Shown here in pieces: positions 42,050-52,500 of a stretch of 57,275 nucleotides of DNA. Each line of letters starts with the position of its first letter. Within the stretch, counting starts at the first letter, position 1. The DNA comes from Nemertoderma westbladi (lineage: Eukaryota; Xenacoelomorpha; Nemertodermatida; Nemertodermatidae). The position numbers and the translations under genes were made by a program. The stretch spans positions 1 through 57,275 of the forward strand of contig JAUCBJ010002023.1 of assembly GCA_032718475.1 (NCBI GenBank), in the 5' to 3' direction. Below the pieces are notes generated by a model that saw only the letters and a list, made by a program, of their open reading frames with translations, searched no databases and had not been told where the DNA came from.

Positions 42050-43841
42050 CCCAGTAAAAAATCCCCATGCGTAACGCATTCGTACAACATGCAGCATTCG
42101 TAAAAGGTGCGTGCAATGTTATTTAAGATTCGTGAAGCCTTCGTCAATGGTTCGTCAGTCCGAATAATTTAACGAATGCGTATAGTATTCGTATCGCATG
42201 TGAGAGTTCACTTGTAAATATATTCGTGGCTCATCATTCGTGGCACATGCGATACGAATGCTTCCACACCACACAAAAAATAATTCGTGGTTCATTCGTT
42301 CGTACCACATGCGATACGAATGCTTAGCCACGCCACGCTTAAAATTATTCGTGGTCCATTCGTGACGCATGCGATACGCATGCAAAGCACTCTCAATTAG
42401 AGTACCGTACAGACTGTAATACTGACCAATCACCATTCGGCAAAGAATCGAACATAGTGTTATTAGTTAGTAGCTCTCCCCCTTTGTTACCAGTCAGCCA
42501 GTCCTATGTACTTTTACTATATATTTATTTAATGGGTTGCCCAGTAATTCTCAACTCCCATTTATTATTTTGGTTCCCCATTATTTTGGTATGTAAACCT
42601 GTTCCCTTTACCAACATGCTTGATATACTGTAATAATGTAAAGGTTATGTACTGTAGGGTAGGTGAGATAAATAATGACAACATAAAACTACAGTATTAA
42701 CGTAACGAACTACAGTATGTAGGCATACTTATAGTATGTAGGCACTAGGCAAGGCAGGCACCCCCCCCCCCCCCCCCACCCGTAGTTTTAGCCTCTGTAC
42801 AGTAGTACTCATTTCCCAAAGTTATTACAGTAGTTTTATGTTGTCATTATTTATCTCACCTGGCCTACAGTACAGTACCAATACATATTATAAAGCATGT
42901 GGCATTTTTATTAAATTATACGTGTGTATGGTGATATTCTCACACAGTTTCTTAGGCCTCCAGGTCGAATTTGTTTAATTCGCTATAAAAAGCCATTAAA
43001 AAGTCTACTGATATACTGTAGCAGTTAATTACCGGTTACTGCTACAGTAGGCCCTACACTTATTAATGGTAAAAAAATCTTACAGACAAAATACATCAAA
43101 GGCATACATTTTATGAGATGCATCCACATAATTTCAATGTTTTTTTTACTATATTCTAGAATATTAATTCGTTTTTTTTCGATAATAAGTAATAAAATAT
43201 ATATATAATAATAATAAAAATATATATAATAATAAAATAATATAATATAATAATAAAATAATATAATAATAAAATATCATAAAAAATAATAAACCATCAA
43301 TAATAATTAATATAAGTATAATAATAACTATAACGATTTACGTCTGAAATTGCGTGCTCTTGAATTATATCTGAACATTTTTTTGGGGAAATTGAAAATG
43401 GCTTTCATATTCGATTCGGAATATCAAGTATATTTAAAAAAATAAAATAAAATGGACACGTTTTATCAGTTGTAAACTGTTAAAACTATGTAAACTGTAG
43501 CGAAATAATAAAAAAATAAAAATCCTGCGGTAAACATTCGTATAACACTCGTAAAACATTCGTAACGCATTCGTATAGCGCGGGAAACATTCGTATATAA
43601 CATGCGGGACGCATTCGTATCGTGTGCGGGAAACATTCGTATAAGATTAGGGACGCATTCGTAGAATGTGCGGGATTCGAATAAGGTTCGTATTACATTC
43701 GATATGCGAATAAAGGATGCGTATTTGGTTCGGTTTTCGCATTCGTATCGCATGGTTCATCTATGTAACATTTCAGAATGCGTTACGAATGCGTGAAATA
43801 TGCGCCATCCCATGCGTTACGAATGCGGATTTTTTACTGGG
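42050..43841. mobile_element. TIR element with CCCAGTAAAAAATCC ends (1.79 kb)
   Basis: Fifteen-base TIRs CCCAGTAAAAAATCC lie at 42050 and, inverted, ending at 43841, flanked by AT on both sides (possible 2-bp duplication). Both arms, about 350 bp each, are dense arrays of degenerate CGCATTCGTA/TACGAATGCG words, as in GCGATACGAATGC. The interior is AT-rich, with TAATA microsatellite near 43200 and a nested palindromic element. There is no coding region; ORFs in the arms are word repeats. Confidence 0.75.
42649..42873. mobile_element. Small inverted-repeat element nested inside the CCCAGT element
   Basis: GGTGAGATAAATAATGAC and then AACATAAAACTAC (42662-42692) recur as a perfect 31-bp inverted copy at 42830-42860. 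The similarity extends outward to GTACTGTAGG. The loop contains C17 at 42761. No target duplication was resolved. Confidence 0.7.
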
Positions 43842-44608
43842 ATATATGTGGACTTGATTCTTTTGTTAGTTATTCTATATGACTAGAAACTGGAGACTCT
43901 AACAGTCTAAAGTTGGAACCACTACCTTCTACAGTATACTTCAATTAAAGTTCAATTTGATAATGTGCTTTAAACTTATATGTAAAGATCTAAACCTGAT
44001 CCTCCATTACAACAATGTGCAACATCATCGCAGAGTATTTTAATATCCCAGCCAGACATCCAATGCAATCATGACCTGGCCAGTGGCCATATATATAAAA
44101 TTATGAAGCAATGGCCAAGCCCCGCCCATGCTGCCATGTCTGCATGTTCCAATGTTCCATACATCACCTCTTCTTTATCAGGGTTATTAACATATGGAAT
44201 ATGCTGGACCTGGAACACAGTAGAAACATCATCATCTCATCACTAATCGCTAGTCTTTTAAACAGTCTTTAGACTCTGCTTTCTTATCAAGACATCTGAA
44301 ATGTTTTAGAAATCTAAGTGACTGTTTGTTTATAGGCCTACTATACATACATACATCCTTTTAAATTGACCTTATGAGGAACCAGAATCATTTATAACTT
44401 GGGCAAAAAGTATAACCTTTTTCACTAACCTATTCTCGAGGCTTTATCTCATTTCTTGCCTTTCTCGACACCTTGCAGGCACTAAAGTTGCATTGCAATG
44501 GTGTGTTGTGTAGGGATGGATTTTGCTCAAATTTCGATCAAAAATTTTGATCAAAAATTTTGATCAACACATTCAATGAAATTTTAGAAATTCCACCAAA
44601 AATATTTT

Positions 44609-44891
44609 GGCACTTGTGTCAAATCAAATAGGTGACCCTCCTAATCTGCTAATCCTGAAATCACCAGCTATTGCTGAAATTTAGTGCAGGTGATATCAAT
44701 ATTCCTAACTCTTGTTTATTGTTTTTTGGTTACTTTCAACTCACCTCTGTAACCTGCTCCTTTGCTTTGCTAACCCTGTACTGTAACCGGGCACTAGTGA
44801 AAGTGACTTTAGTTTTGGTGATTTCAGGATTAGCAGAATAGGAGCTAGGAGGGTCCCCTACAGCGCTACAGCCCTATTTGACACAAGTGCC
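44609..44891. mobile_element. MITE D (283 bp) with inverted conserved core
   Basis: Ends are GGCACTTGTGTCAAAT on the left and its inverse ATTTGACACAAGTGCC on the right. The inverted similarity extends to GACCCTCCTA and CTGCTAATCCTGAAATCACC, with one arm longer by an insertion. The flanking 8-mers AATATTTT (44601) and AATGTTTT (44892) differ at one base. The centre holds core D on the minus strand (44708-44768). Confidence 0.8.
44708..44768 (-). other. Conserved core D
   Basis: On the minus strand: AAAGCAAAGGAGCAGGTTAC and AG, 12-14 bp, GTAACCAAAAAACAATAAAC and AAGAG. It corresponds base for base to core A apart from small changes. Confidence 0.8.
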
Positions 44892-45379
44892 AATGTTTTA
44901 TTTTACTTTTTTTACCTGGAGAAAAAGTAAAATCACTGCAAAATTATGGCTCTATGCCTATGGTACATTATTATGTGGCAATATTATTCAATATTATTGC
45001 AGGTTGCTGTCTGGCTGTGTTGCCGACTTTGCAAAAGCTGTGCCCAACAAAAAGTTACAATATTCAGATATTATGGGGACAACTTTTTCCCTACCAGTAG
45101 GGAAAAAAGTAGGCCTACTACTTTTTCTCCCGATTTTAGGGCATAGGCCTATTCTTAAGCAAAAAAGTAGCCTAACAATATAAAAATATAAGTTCTTTAA
45201 GCTCTGTACTTCATTTTATATGTCTACCATCTAATACTGAATATGTTTTAAATATTATATTTCACAACACTCAGACACTACCCTAGGCTTACATCAGTTT
45301 ATTTTTTTACCTTTGCAATACAGTAACAAACTAACAACTACTGAACTAGGCCAACTATGACTTCTGTCTGTATCTGACT

Positions 45380-48055
45380 ATGCCAGTATGCAGCTATGTA
45401 TGCTACTTCTCATGTTCTGGAAGACTGGCTAAGAAGTTTCCTAAGGTGGTTCTGATTGTGTGCTACTCTCCAACTAGTGTTGCCCCTGTAGAGGAGGTGG
45501 AAAATTTCTACCACAATCTACAAGCAGCAACTGATGGAGTGGATCAGCATGCATTCTTAACATTCCTGGGAGACTTTAATGCAAGTCTGCATCAATCACC
45601 TACATCGCCCTGGGTCTATAGCAATAGTGTTAACCGAAATTCTGTCCATCCTCAGGATTTTATCTCTGGAAATGGATTGTTTTCGGCTGGAACCCAGTTC
45701 AAGAAGCGAACTGGAAAGCTATGGACTCATAGTGGACCCAGTGGTCACAAGTCCCAGATAGACCATATTCTGTTTCGTAGGAAATACAGGAGCTCTATAC
45801 AAGACTGTAATGCATTTACACTTCGACCCTTCTCCAGTGATCACCGCCTTATTGTGGCCAAGGTAAGACTTAGTCTGCGTGCTAGCAGAACAACGAAATC
45901 TGCCTTGCCACGGCATGACTGGTCCTCTCTGTTGCAACAGCCAAGTGTGAGATCCAGCTTCACACTACAGCTGAGCAACAGGTATGAGGCTCTTGCCTCT
46001 GAGGCGGCAGATCACTGTGAGGGCTATACTGCCTTTACAGAAGCAGTTAAGTTAGCAGCTGCAGAAACAGTTCCTGTATACCCTCGAAACAGGAAAAGGG
46101 CCCCCTGGACTGACAACAAAATTCAGAAGTGCCGAAATGACCTTCATAAGGCGCAGAAAGAGTCCCGACTCAAACAGACTACAGCGGCCAAGAATGCAGT
46201 TAAAGCTGCATCTAGGTCCCTGAACAGGCAGTACTCTGTTAATCTACAGGAGCTAATAAACCAACAGGTTGATGCCATCAATGATGCTGACGACAGCAGG
46301 CAATCATCCCAGGCATGGAGATCGATCAATCTGCTTACTGGGCGGAAAAGCCAACCAACCACCAAGGTTAAGGCTGAATCACCAGCCGATCGCCTCAATG
46401 GCTGGAAAGACCACTTTGAAAAGCTCCTCAATAATGACAGGGTATTGCCTGATAACTTTATAGAAGTAAAAGTGTCTGAGTCTGTACTCCCAGATATTCC
46501 CATTGGCGATATCTCCTTTGCAGAAGTGAAGGCTGCTGCAAAGAGCATTAAGACCAATCGTGCCAGTGGAGTAGATGGTGTTCCCCCTGAGGTCTTTAAA
46601 ATACCTGAGTGTTTAAAGCTCATCTATCCCATCATAGTAGACATGTACCGTACAACAAGAGTCCCACAAGAAATGAAAACAAATAAGTTGGTGCCAGTTC
46701 CCAAGAAGGGCAACCTAACACTCTATGGTTCTTTTCGGGGAATCTCATTGATATCGATTGCTGCAAAACTATACAATAGAATTCTATTAAATCGCATCAG
46801 GGATCCCATTGAGAGACTGCTACGTGGAAATCAGAATGGGTTCCGTAAAGGTCGTGGGACCATGGAGCCCATTTTGGCACTTAGAAGGATAATTGAAGAG
46901 TTATCAAAAAAGAAAGACAGGCATCTGGCTGTTATCTTTGTTGACTTCTTCAAGGCCTTTGATTCAGTCTCTCGCTCACGTATGTTCAGCATACTTTCAT
47001 TATATGGGATTCCTGATGAAATTATTGCAGCAATCAGATCAGTATACGATGGTTCGACAACATTTGTGTCTACTGTTGACGGTGACACAGAACCATTTGA
47101 AGTGTTATGGGGCGTCCTCCAAGGAGACACACTTGCACCATTCTTGTTCATTATTGTGGTTGACTATGTTCTACGCATGTCCTTAGATCATCATAATGAT
47201 GATGGGGTGATGATAACTCCACCTACTGGCTCCAGAAGTCGAGGAAATCCTGCCAAGTACCTAACTGATCTAGACTTTGCTGATGACTTAGGAGTACTCT
47301 CAGAATCATTAGAGGGAGCCCAGCGGCTCCTCAGCTCATTAGAACATGCTGCTTCTAGTGTTGGTCTTTTTATTAACTCCAGAAAGACCAAAATTCTGAC
47401 AGTTAACTTTGAAAGTCCTCAGCAAGTCTCTGATCGGATGAGCATAAGCTCAAAGGATGGTATGCTTGAGCATGTGGACGACTTCTGTTACCTGGGATCA
47501 TGGATCCGGAAGTCAGGTGAGGACCTTCGAATACGTAAGGGAAAGGCATGGGCAGCCTTGAATAGGCTTTCCAGGATTTGGAAGTCACCTAGAATTAATC
47601 GGAAACTTAAGGTCCGATTATTTAGAGCAGCAGTAGTTCCAGTACTCCTCTACGGGAGTCCATGCTGGGCTCTAACTGCTGAGGACACCAAATCTCTGGA
47701 TGGCACATTCACAAGAATGCTACGCCGGGTACATTGTGTCAAGTACAATGCACACATCTCCAACCAGACACTATATAACATTGGAGGTGTCTCATTGGTT
47801 CCCCCAAGCTTGACACTAGAACAAAATCGCCTCCGCTTTGCAGGACATTGCTTTCGCCGTGAGGACCAGCCAGTGCATAATCTTGTACTATGGCAGCCTC
47901 ATGGAGTGAATAAGCATGGTGGACAGCCCATGACTTTCTTGAGACGCATCTTAAAGGACACTGGCCTTAAAGATGCGGATGATCTAGCAAATGTCATGGG
48001 TGATAGGGAGTTGTGGCGGTGCAATTTTGTTGACAAGCCGGCACAGCATTCTTAA
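45380..48055 (+). CDS. Non-LTR retrotransposon ORF: truncated APE endonuclease plus reverse transcriptase
   Basis: The 891-codon open frame encodes the second half of an apurinic-type endonuclease: GDFNASL at 64-70, KLWTHSG at 113, QIDHILF at 126 and SSDHRLIV at 152. A linker follows, then a full reverse transcriptase: SGVDGVPPEVF at 396, YGSFRGISLI at 449, NGFRKGRGT at 486, FVDFFKAFDSV at 520, GVLQGDTLAPF at 578 and the catalytic FADD at 633-636. The C-terminal tail has LLYGSPCWALT and RFAGHCFRREDQPVHNLVLW. The N-terminal endonuclease half with its first metal-binding residues is missing, so this copy is 5'-truncated; residues 1 to about 6 are probably flanking DNA. The RT itself has no stop or obvious catalytic loss. 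The clade was not assigned. Confidence 0.9.
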   Translation: MPVCSYVCYFSCSGRLAKKFPKVVLIVCYSPTSVAPVEEVENFYHNLQAATDGVDQHAFLTFLGDFNASLHQSPTSPWVYSNSVNRNSVHPQDFISGNGLFSAGTQFKKRTGKLWTHSGPSGHKSQIDHILFRRKYRSSIQDCNAFTLRPFSSDHRLIVAKVRLSLRASRTTKSALPRHDWSSLLQQPSVRSSFTLQLSNRYEALASEAADHCEGYTAFTEAVKLAAAETVPVYPRNRKRAPWTDNKIQKCRNDLHKAQKESRLKQTTAAKNAVKAASRSLNRQYSVNLQELINQQVDAINDADDSRQSSQAWRSINLLTGRKSQPTTKVKAESPADRLNGWKDHFEKLLNNDRVLPDNFIEVKVSESVLPDIPIGDISFAEVKAAAKSIKTNRASGVDGVPPEVFKIPECLKLIYPIIVDMYRTTRVPQEMKTNKLVPVPKKGNLTLYGSFRGISLISIAAKLYNRILLNRIRDPIERLLRGNQNGFRKGRGTMEPILALRRIIEELSKKKDRHLAVIFVDFFKAFDSVSRSRMFSILSLYGIPDEIIAAIRSVYDGSTTFVSTVDGDTEPFEVLWGVLQGDTLAPFLFIIVVDYVLRMSLDHHNDDGVMITPPTGSRSRGNPAKYLTDLDFADDLGVLSESLEGAQRLLSSLEHAASSVGLFINSRKTKILTVNFESPQQVSDRMSISSKDGMLEHVDDFCYLGSWIRKSGEDLRIRKGKAWAALNRLSRIWKSPRINRKLKVRLFRAAVVPVLLYGSPCWALTAEDTKSLDGTFTRMLRRVHCVKYNAHISNQTLYNIGGVSLVPPSLTLEQNRLRFAGHCFRREDQPVHNLVLWQPHGVNKHGGQPMTFLRRILKDTGLKDADDLANVMGDRELWRCNFVDKPAQHS

Positions 48056-48105
48056 AAATGCAGCTGCAATGCAGCATGCCGATCCTAGTAGTAGTAGTAG
48101 TAGCT
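45398..48105 (+). mobile_element. 5'-truncated LINE insertion with (TAG)n tail
   Basis: The ORF is followed by 50 bp of 3' UTR and a TAGTAGTAGTAGTAG tail (48088-48104), a typical short-repeat LINE end. AGCTATG directly after the tail (48103-48109, sharing its AG with the tail) also occurs at 45391-45397, just before the first endonuclease residues; this is the probable 7-bp target duplication. It inserted into the CAGTCAGG element. Confidence 0.65.
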
Positions 48106-48352
48106 ATGAAATTCAAATTTGGGGTAAAACTCAAATTTAGAGAATTAACCTAACCTTGTATTAAATTTGAGGTAATTCCAAAATTGGGTTTATAATTTGA
48201 AATTTGAGGTATTCTCAAATTTGATGATCTCCCTGACTGATATTGCCCTGATTGCCAGCTGATACAGCGGAGTTTATACCCAAACGATGAAGGAAGATCG
48301 AAAGGTGGGTGGGAAGGTGGAAATCAATAAACGATGTTTTTACCTTCCAATT

Positions 48353-48408
48353 GAAGGAAAAGAGCAGGTTACAGCGGCGGCAATTTCTAACCAAAACAAT
48401 AAACGATG
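48353..48408 (+). other. Conserved core B in the composite host element
   Basis: GGAAAAGAGCAGGTTACAG, 12-13 bp, then CTAACCAAAACAATAAACGA. It lies in the part of the 14.65-kb element between its two large insertions. Confidence 0.8.
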
Positions 48409-48409
48409 T

Positions 48410-49129
48410 TGTTGAAAATTTTCACCCACCGCCGAAAAATACAAGTTTCAGAATTCTTATGCAATTTTTACACATTCCATTGAATTCCGATCCCTCACAA
48501 ATCCGTATAACGCAAGAAACCCCATACTCAGATACTTCCAAAAAACACAAGTTTGAGATGTATAGTTGTTAGATAAATATTTATAAACCTCTAAAATGTA
48601 AGATAGGATTACAGTATAAGTTGTCACAATCAATTGAATTATTGAATGAATTTTCAAAAGTTCTTGCTGGCACCAAATTTTGCACACAGCACCGAAAAAT
48701 ACAACGTTGATGATATGCCTGGTGCAATTTTCATATATATTCCAACGAGACTAGAATGCCTAAAAACCCCTATTGCGGAAAAAACAGCTTCAACGTTATC
48801 GTGTCTGCACTGCATGGTACTTCACATAGCGCGCCATTTGGTGGTCTCGGGTGAATGTTTGGATTTGACCTAACCATATAGGTTTACTACTGCAGATCCG
48901 CAGCGGGCACATCGGGGCAGGTGTGGGCCATCGGAATCCGACAAGGCAGTGCACATATTGACATTTGGCGTATGTACATTTCTTACAGAAGGGAGCCACT
49001 GGTTAAGAGTAAAAAACAGCTTCAAATACTCAATTTACAAAATTGAAATATTTCAAAATTTGGGGCTGGCACCAAAATTTGGTACCCGCCGCCAAAAACA
49101 AGATTAAAATTTCTAGCTTATTTTATATG
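48410..49129. other. Interior of the composite element, no gene
   Basis: It holds diverged internal duplications. CACCGCCGAAAAATACAAG (48427) and GCACCGAAAAATACAACG (48691) match, and GGCACCAAATTTTG (48669) matches GGCACCAAAATTTGG (49069). AAAACAGCTTCAA occurs at 48780 and 49012. No ORF is supported. Confidence 0.5.
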
Positions 49130-49134
49130 AATTC

Positions 49135-49356
49135 TGTTAGGCGACCGTGTAGTGGTCGGTAACAATGTTCAGTAGGCCACTGTCTGTACGTGACAGCAAT
49201 GTAGGCCTGTCTGTCTGTGGTGTAAGAAACAAGATGTATGACATACGACAGTCTGTACTTCTATTCTGACAGTCTAACTATAATCATATTACACAGTAAG
49301 CTGCATGGTACAAAGGTGCTATATTATGTTAGGTCCTCATTCCTAGTATCCTAACA
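49135..49356 (-). repeat. 3' LTR of the Gypsy element
   Basis: 222 bp, TGTTAG...CTAACA, matching the other LTR without a visible difference. Confidence 0.95.
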
Positions 49357-49369
49357 TCACCCCCACACA
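49357..49369 (-). promoter_or_regulatory. Polypurine tract of the Gypsy element
   Basis: The minus strand reads TGTGTGGGGGTGA immediately before the 3' LTR, the expected place for plus-strand priming. Confidence 0.7.
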
Positions 49370-49508
49370 AAATGATTTGTTATACTGTATGTCTAATAAA
49401 GTTTTGAATTATGGGTACTCTACGTATCTCGAGTTTATCCACACATATAATTCTTCAACCAGTATATGTTGTTATATTTAGTTCGAGTTCGTATAATTAT
49501 TGAATTCA

Positions 49509-52500
49509 TCAAACAGTATATTGTTTCCCACTTCGCAATGTTTTTATTACTTGACCTTGACCTTGAGTCTGTCCCGGTTCCCGCGTTGCTGGATACTGAG
49601 ATTGTCCCTGCGAAATAGGATCAACCGAAGTACCTTCCTGTGTGGATCCTTGGGTCGGTTCCATGATGTCACCACGTCCTGTTGCTAGTGGTAGACCGCC
49701 GGTTGGTACTCTTTTACCACTTCCGACACTGGGACCTGCTCCAGCGTGACGGCTCATCGTAGTAGTTGGATTCGAATTGGTAATGGATGTGGTACCTTCT
49801 TTGTCATTCCATGGGTTGTATCGACTCCTTATTTGGTTAACATTGCGTTTGACCAAAATATCACCAACTTTAACCATGTATACTCGCGATCCAATCCTTT
49901 TTATTATTCGTCCCGGGAGCCACTTTACAATTATTTGCCCCCTACCCGGTCGACTATAGTTTTTTATCCAGACCGCTTCACCGATCTCGAATTTTCCACT
50001 TGTTTCGTCGCTTTTGTTACTCGTCACTGGATATTCCAATAACCGTTCTAACCGAGTCTTTGTAGGATATTGGAAAATTGATTCGTTCGGGGTTTTTCCT
50101 CTTGGTGTGTACAGTGAATTTCTATCCTGCATTAGGAAATTACTGATCTTATCTTGTATAGTATCGTTTTCGATACTGAACTTTTGTTTCTTCATCGAGT
50201 TCTTTATACTTTGCACGGTTCTTTCAGCAGCACCATTTGAAGTTGGTGAATAGAATGCGGAACTCCAATGAGTTATACCGTTGTCTGTAAAGAAACTTTC
50301 TATTTCTGTTGAAATGAACTGTGGTCCATTATCACTAAATATTATCGCCGGAATTCCTGTAAATGCAAACATATTTTTCATTTCTGTTATAATTGTAGAA
50401 GACTTTGCATTCTTTAATACTCTGGCATCTTTCCAACCAGAATACGTATCAACCATACCTAAAATCGTATGTTCTTCGAAATCTGCTAAATCAGTGTGAA
50501 TTCGTTCAAATGCTGCCTTAGCTGTTGGTAATGACACATATTCTTGAGGTGGACTGTTGGCGAATTGTTGACATGGTGTACACTCTTTGATGAATAACTT
50601 TATATCATCTACTATACCAGGCCACCAACAGATGTCTGCTGCTTTTGTGAGCATTCTTCTTTCTCCGATGTGTGCGGAATGTAGTTCCTTCATTACATGT
50701 GCCTGTAAGCTGGATGGTATTATAATTCGATTACCACGCATAATTATTCCTTCTTTGATTGTAAGTTCAAATTCAATAGCTTTGTAATGACGTAACTCAG
50801 GATTATTTGTTTGTATCTTTTCGCCATATTCGACTGTGCGTTTCAAATGACATAATCCCGGATCAGCCTCAGTAGCATCTTGTAATCCTTGTTTGGTTAA
50901 AGGAATGTCTACTATGTTTTGTTCCTGTTGTAAGTCCATAGCTCGAATGTCTATATCTGATTTATCCTTGTAAATATTATCTTTGGTCGCAGGTGTAAGT
51001 CTTGATAATGCATCAGCAATATTCTCTTCTGAACTAATAGCTGTAACTGCGTAGTTATGAGCTGCTAGCTCAACAGCCCAGTGTTGTAACCTTGAAACAG
51101 TCGTAGCAGGAAGCGCTTTTAATGGACCAAATATTCGTTTGAGTGGTCTGTTATCGGTAACGATTGTAAACTTATGACCGATTAAGAATTGCTGGAATTT
51201 TCTTGTACCAAACATTATAGCAAGTGCTTCCCTGTCGAGCTGGCTATATTTTCTCTGATGCGTATCAAGTGTAGCTGATGCAAAAGCAACTGGTGTGAAT
51301 TCACTTTTCTCATTAATCTGCCCCAATATGGCAGATACAGCCTTTTCAGACGCATCGGTGATTAATTCCGTTTTCAACGATGGATTAAAGTGAACCAGTA
51401 GTGTACAATTCGATATGGCCTCCTTCACATTATTGTATGCATTGTTGGCTTCTTTTGACCATTCAAATGGTGTATCTTTCTGTAGTAATTTGTACAATGG
51501 GTTGGATATCTCCGCGTATTTGTGTACATACTTCCGTAAATAATTCATAAAACCCAATGCACTTTGTAATTCTTTCTTTGTGGATGGAGGTTTCATATCC
51601 CTGACTGCTTGTACCTTCTTTGGATCTGGCAAAAATCCTTTGCTTGTAATTATATGCCCACAGAATTCCACTTCTGACTTCACAAATGAACATTTCTTCA
51701 TTCCTATAGTAAGTCCAGCTTCCCTAAGTGCTGTAAACACTGTCTGGAGATCCCGTAAGTGCTCTTCCATATTGTTAGAAGCTATTAGAAACTCGTCCAT
51801 GTATGATACTGAAATGTATTTGCTCAATGTACAATGAACAACTTTAAGACATTTGGCTGCAGCTGGAGTGATTCCATATGGCAACCTTGTAGGTTTTAAC
51901 AATCCTAATGGTGTCGCTAATGTAAGCAGCGCTTGGCTTTCTTTATCAATTGGCAATTGGTTGTAAGCTTGTGCCATATCCAACTTCGTAAAAATTGTCT
52001 TGCCCTGCAGTTTGGCGGACATTTCCTCTTGAGACATTAAAGGGAAATAATCTTCTATGAGGTACTGATTTACAGTGCTCTTATAGTCCCCACAGATTCT
52101 GACGGATCCATCGTTTTTAGGCATAATTACTAATGGTGTAGCCCAATCAATGTTTTCTCCCTCATCTGTATGTACTAGACGTCCTTCTTTTATGTCAATC
52201 TTTAATTGTTCTATGACTTTATCCTTGTATGCATGTGGGACTGATCTTGAATGAAGGAATTTGGGATTTGTGTTTGATGTTTTGATCCTAATTTGTAAAG
52301 GTTCTCCCTTATAACATCCCACGCCAGTTAGAACCTCTGTAAATTCTTGTAACATGGTTTGTAACCGATATGGAAGATCTTTCGTGTCTAACTGAGTATT
52401 TTGGATTTTAATATCCTGTTGTAACAACTCATCAATACTAGTTCCGCGATGCACTAAATGTTGTAGCCAATATAGACCAAATAATGGTGAATTTTCGGTT

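Larger units (their letters stand above)
40637..48239. mobile_element. 7.6-kb TIR element with CAGTCAGG ends, itself filled with insertions
   Basis: The left end reads CAGTCAGGCAGATCATCAA. The right end reverse-complements to CAGTCAGGGAGATCATCAA. A perfect 5-bp duplication ATATT occurs at 40632-40636 and 48240-48244. Both arms (left to about 41395, right from 48110) are made of TTTGAGGT, CTCAAATTT and TTTGGGGT words in both orientations. Subtracting the MITEs, the CCCAGT element and the LINE leaves a backbone of about 2.3 kb with no recognisable transposase. The superfamily is unassigned. Confidence 0.8.

Noticed and set aside
42155-43753. ORFs with CATNDE/IRMRYEC-like repeats
   Set aside because: They are translations of the GCATTCGTA word arrays in the arms of the CCCAGT element.
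44878-45183. 101-residue ORF
   Set aside because: It starts inside the MITE D terminal repeat and shows no domain.
40637-48239. The CAGTCAGG element as a TIR transposon that encodes its own APE-reverse transcriptase
   Set aside because: The reverse transcriptase is better explained as a later LINE insertion: it is 5'-truncated, has a TAG-repeat tail and a candidate 7-bp duplication.
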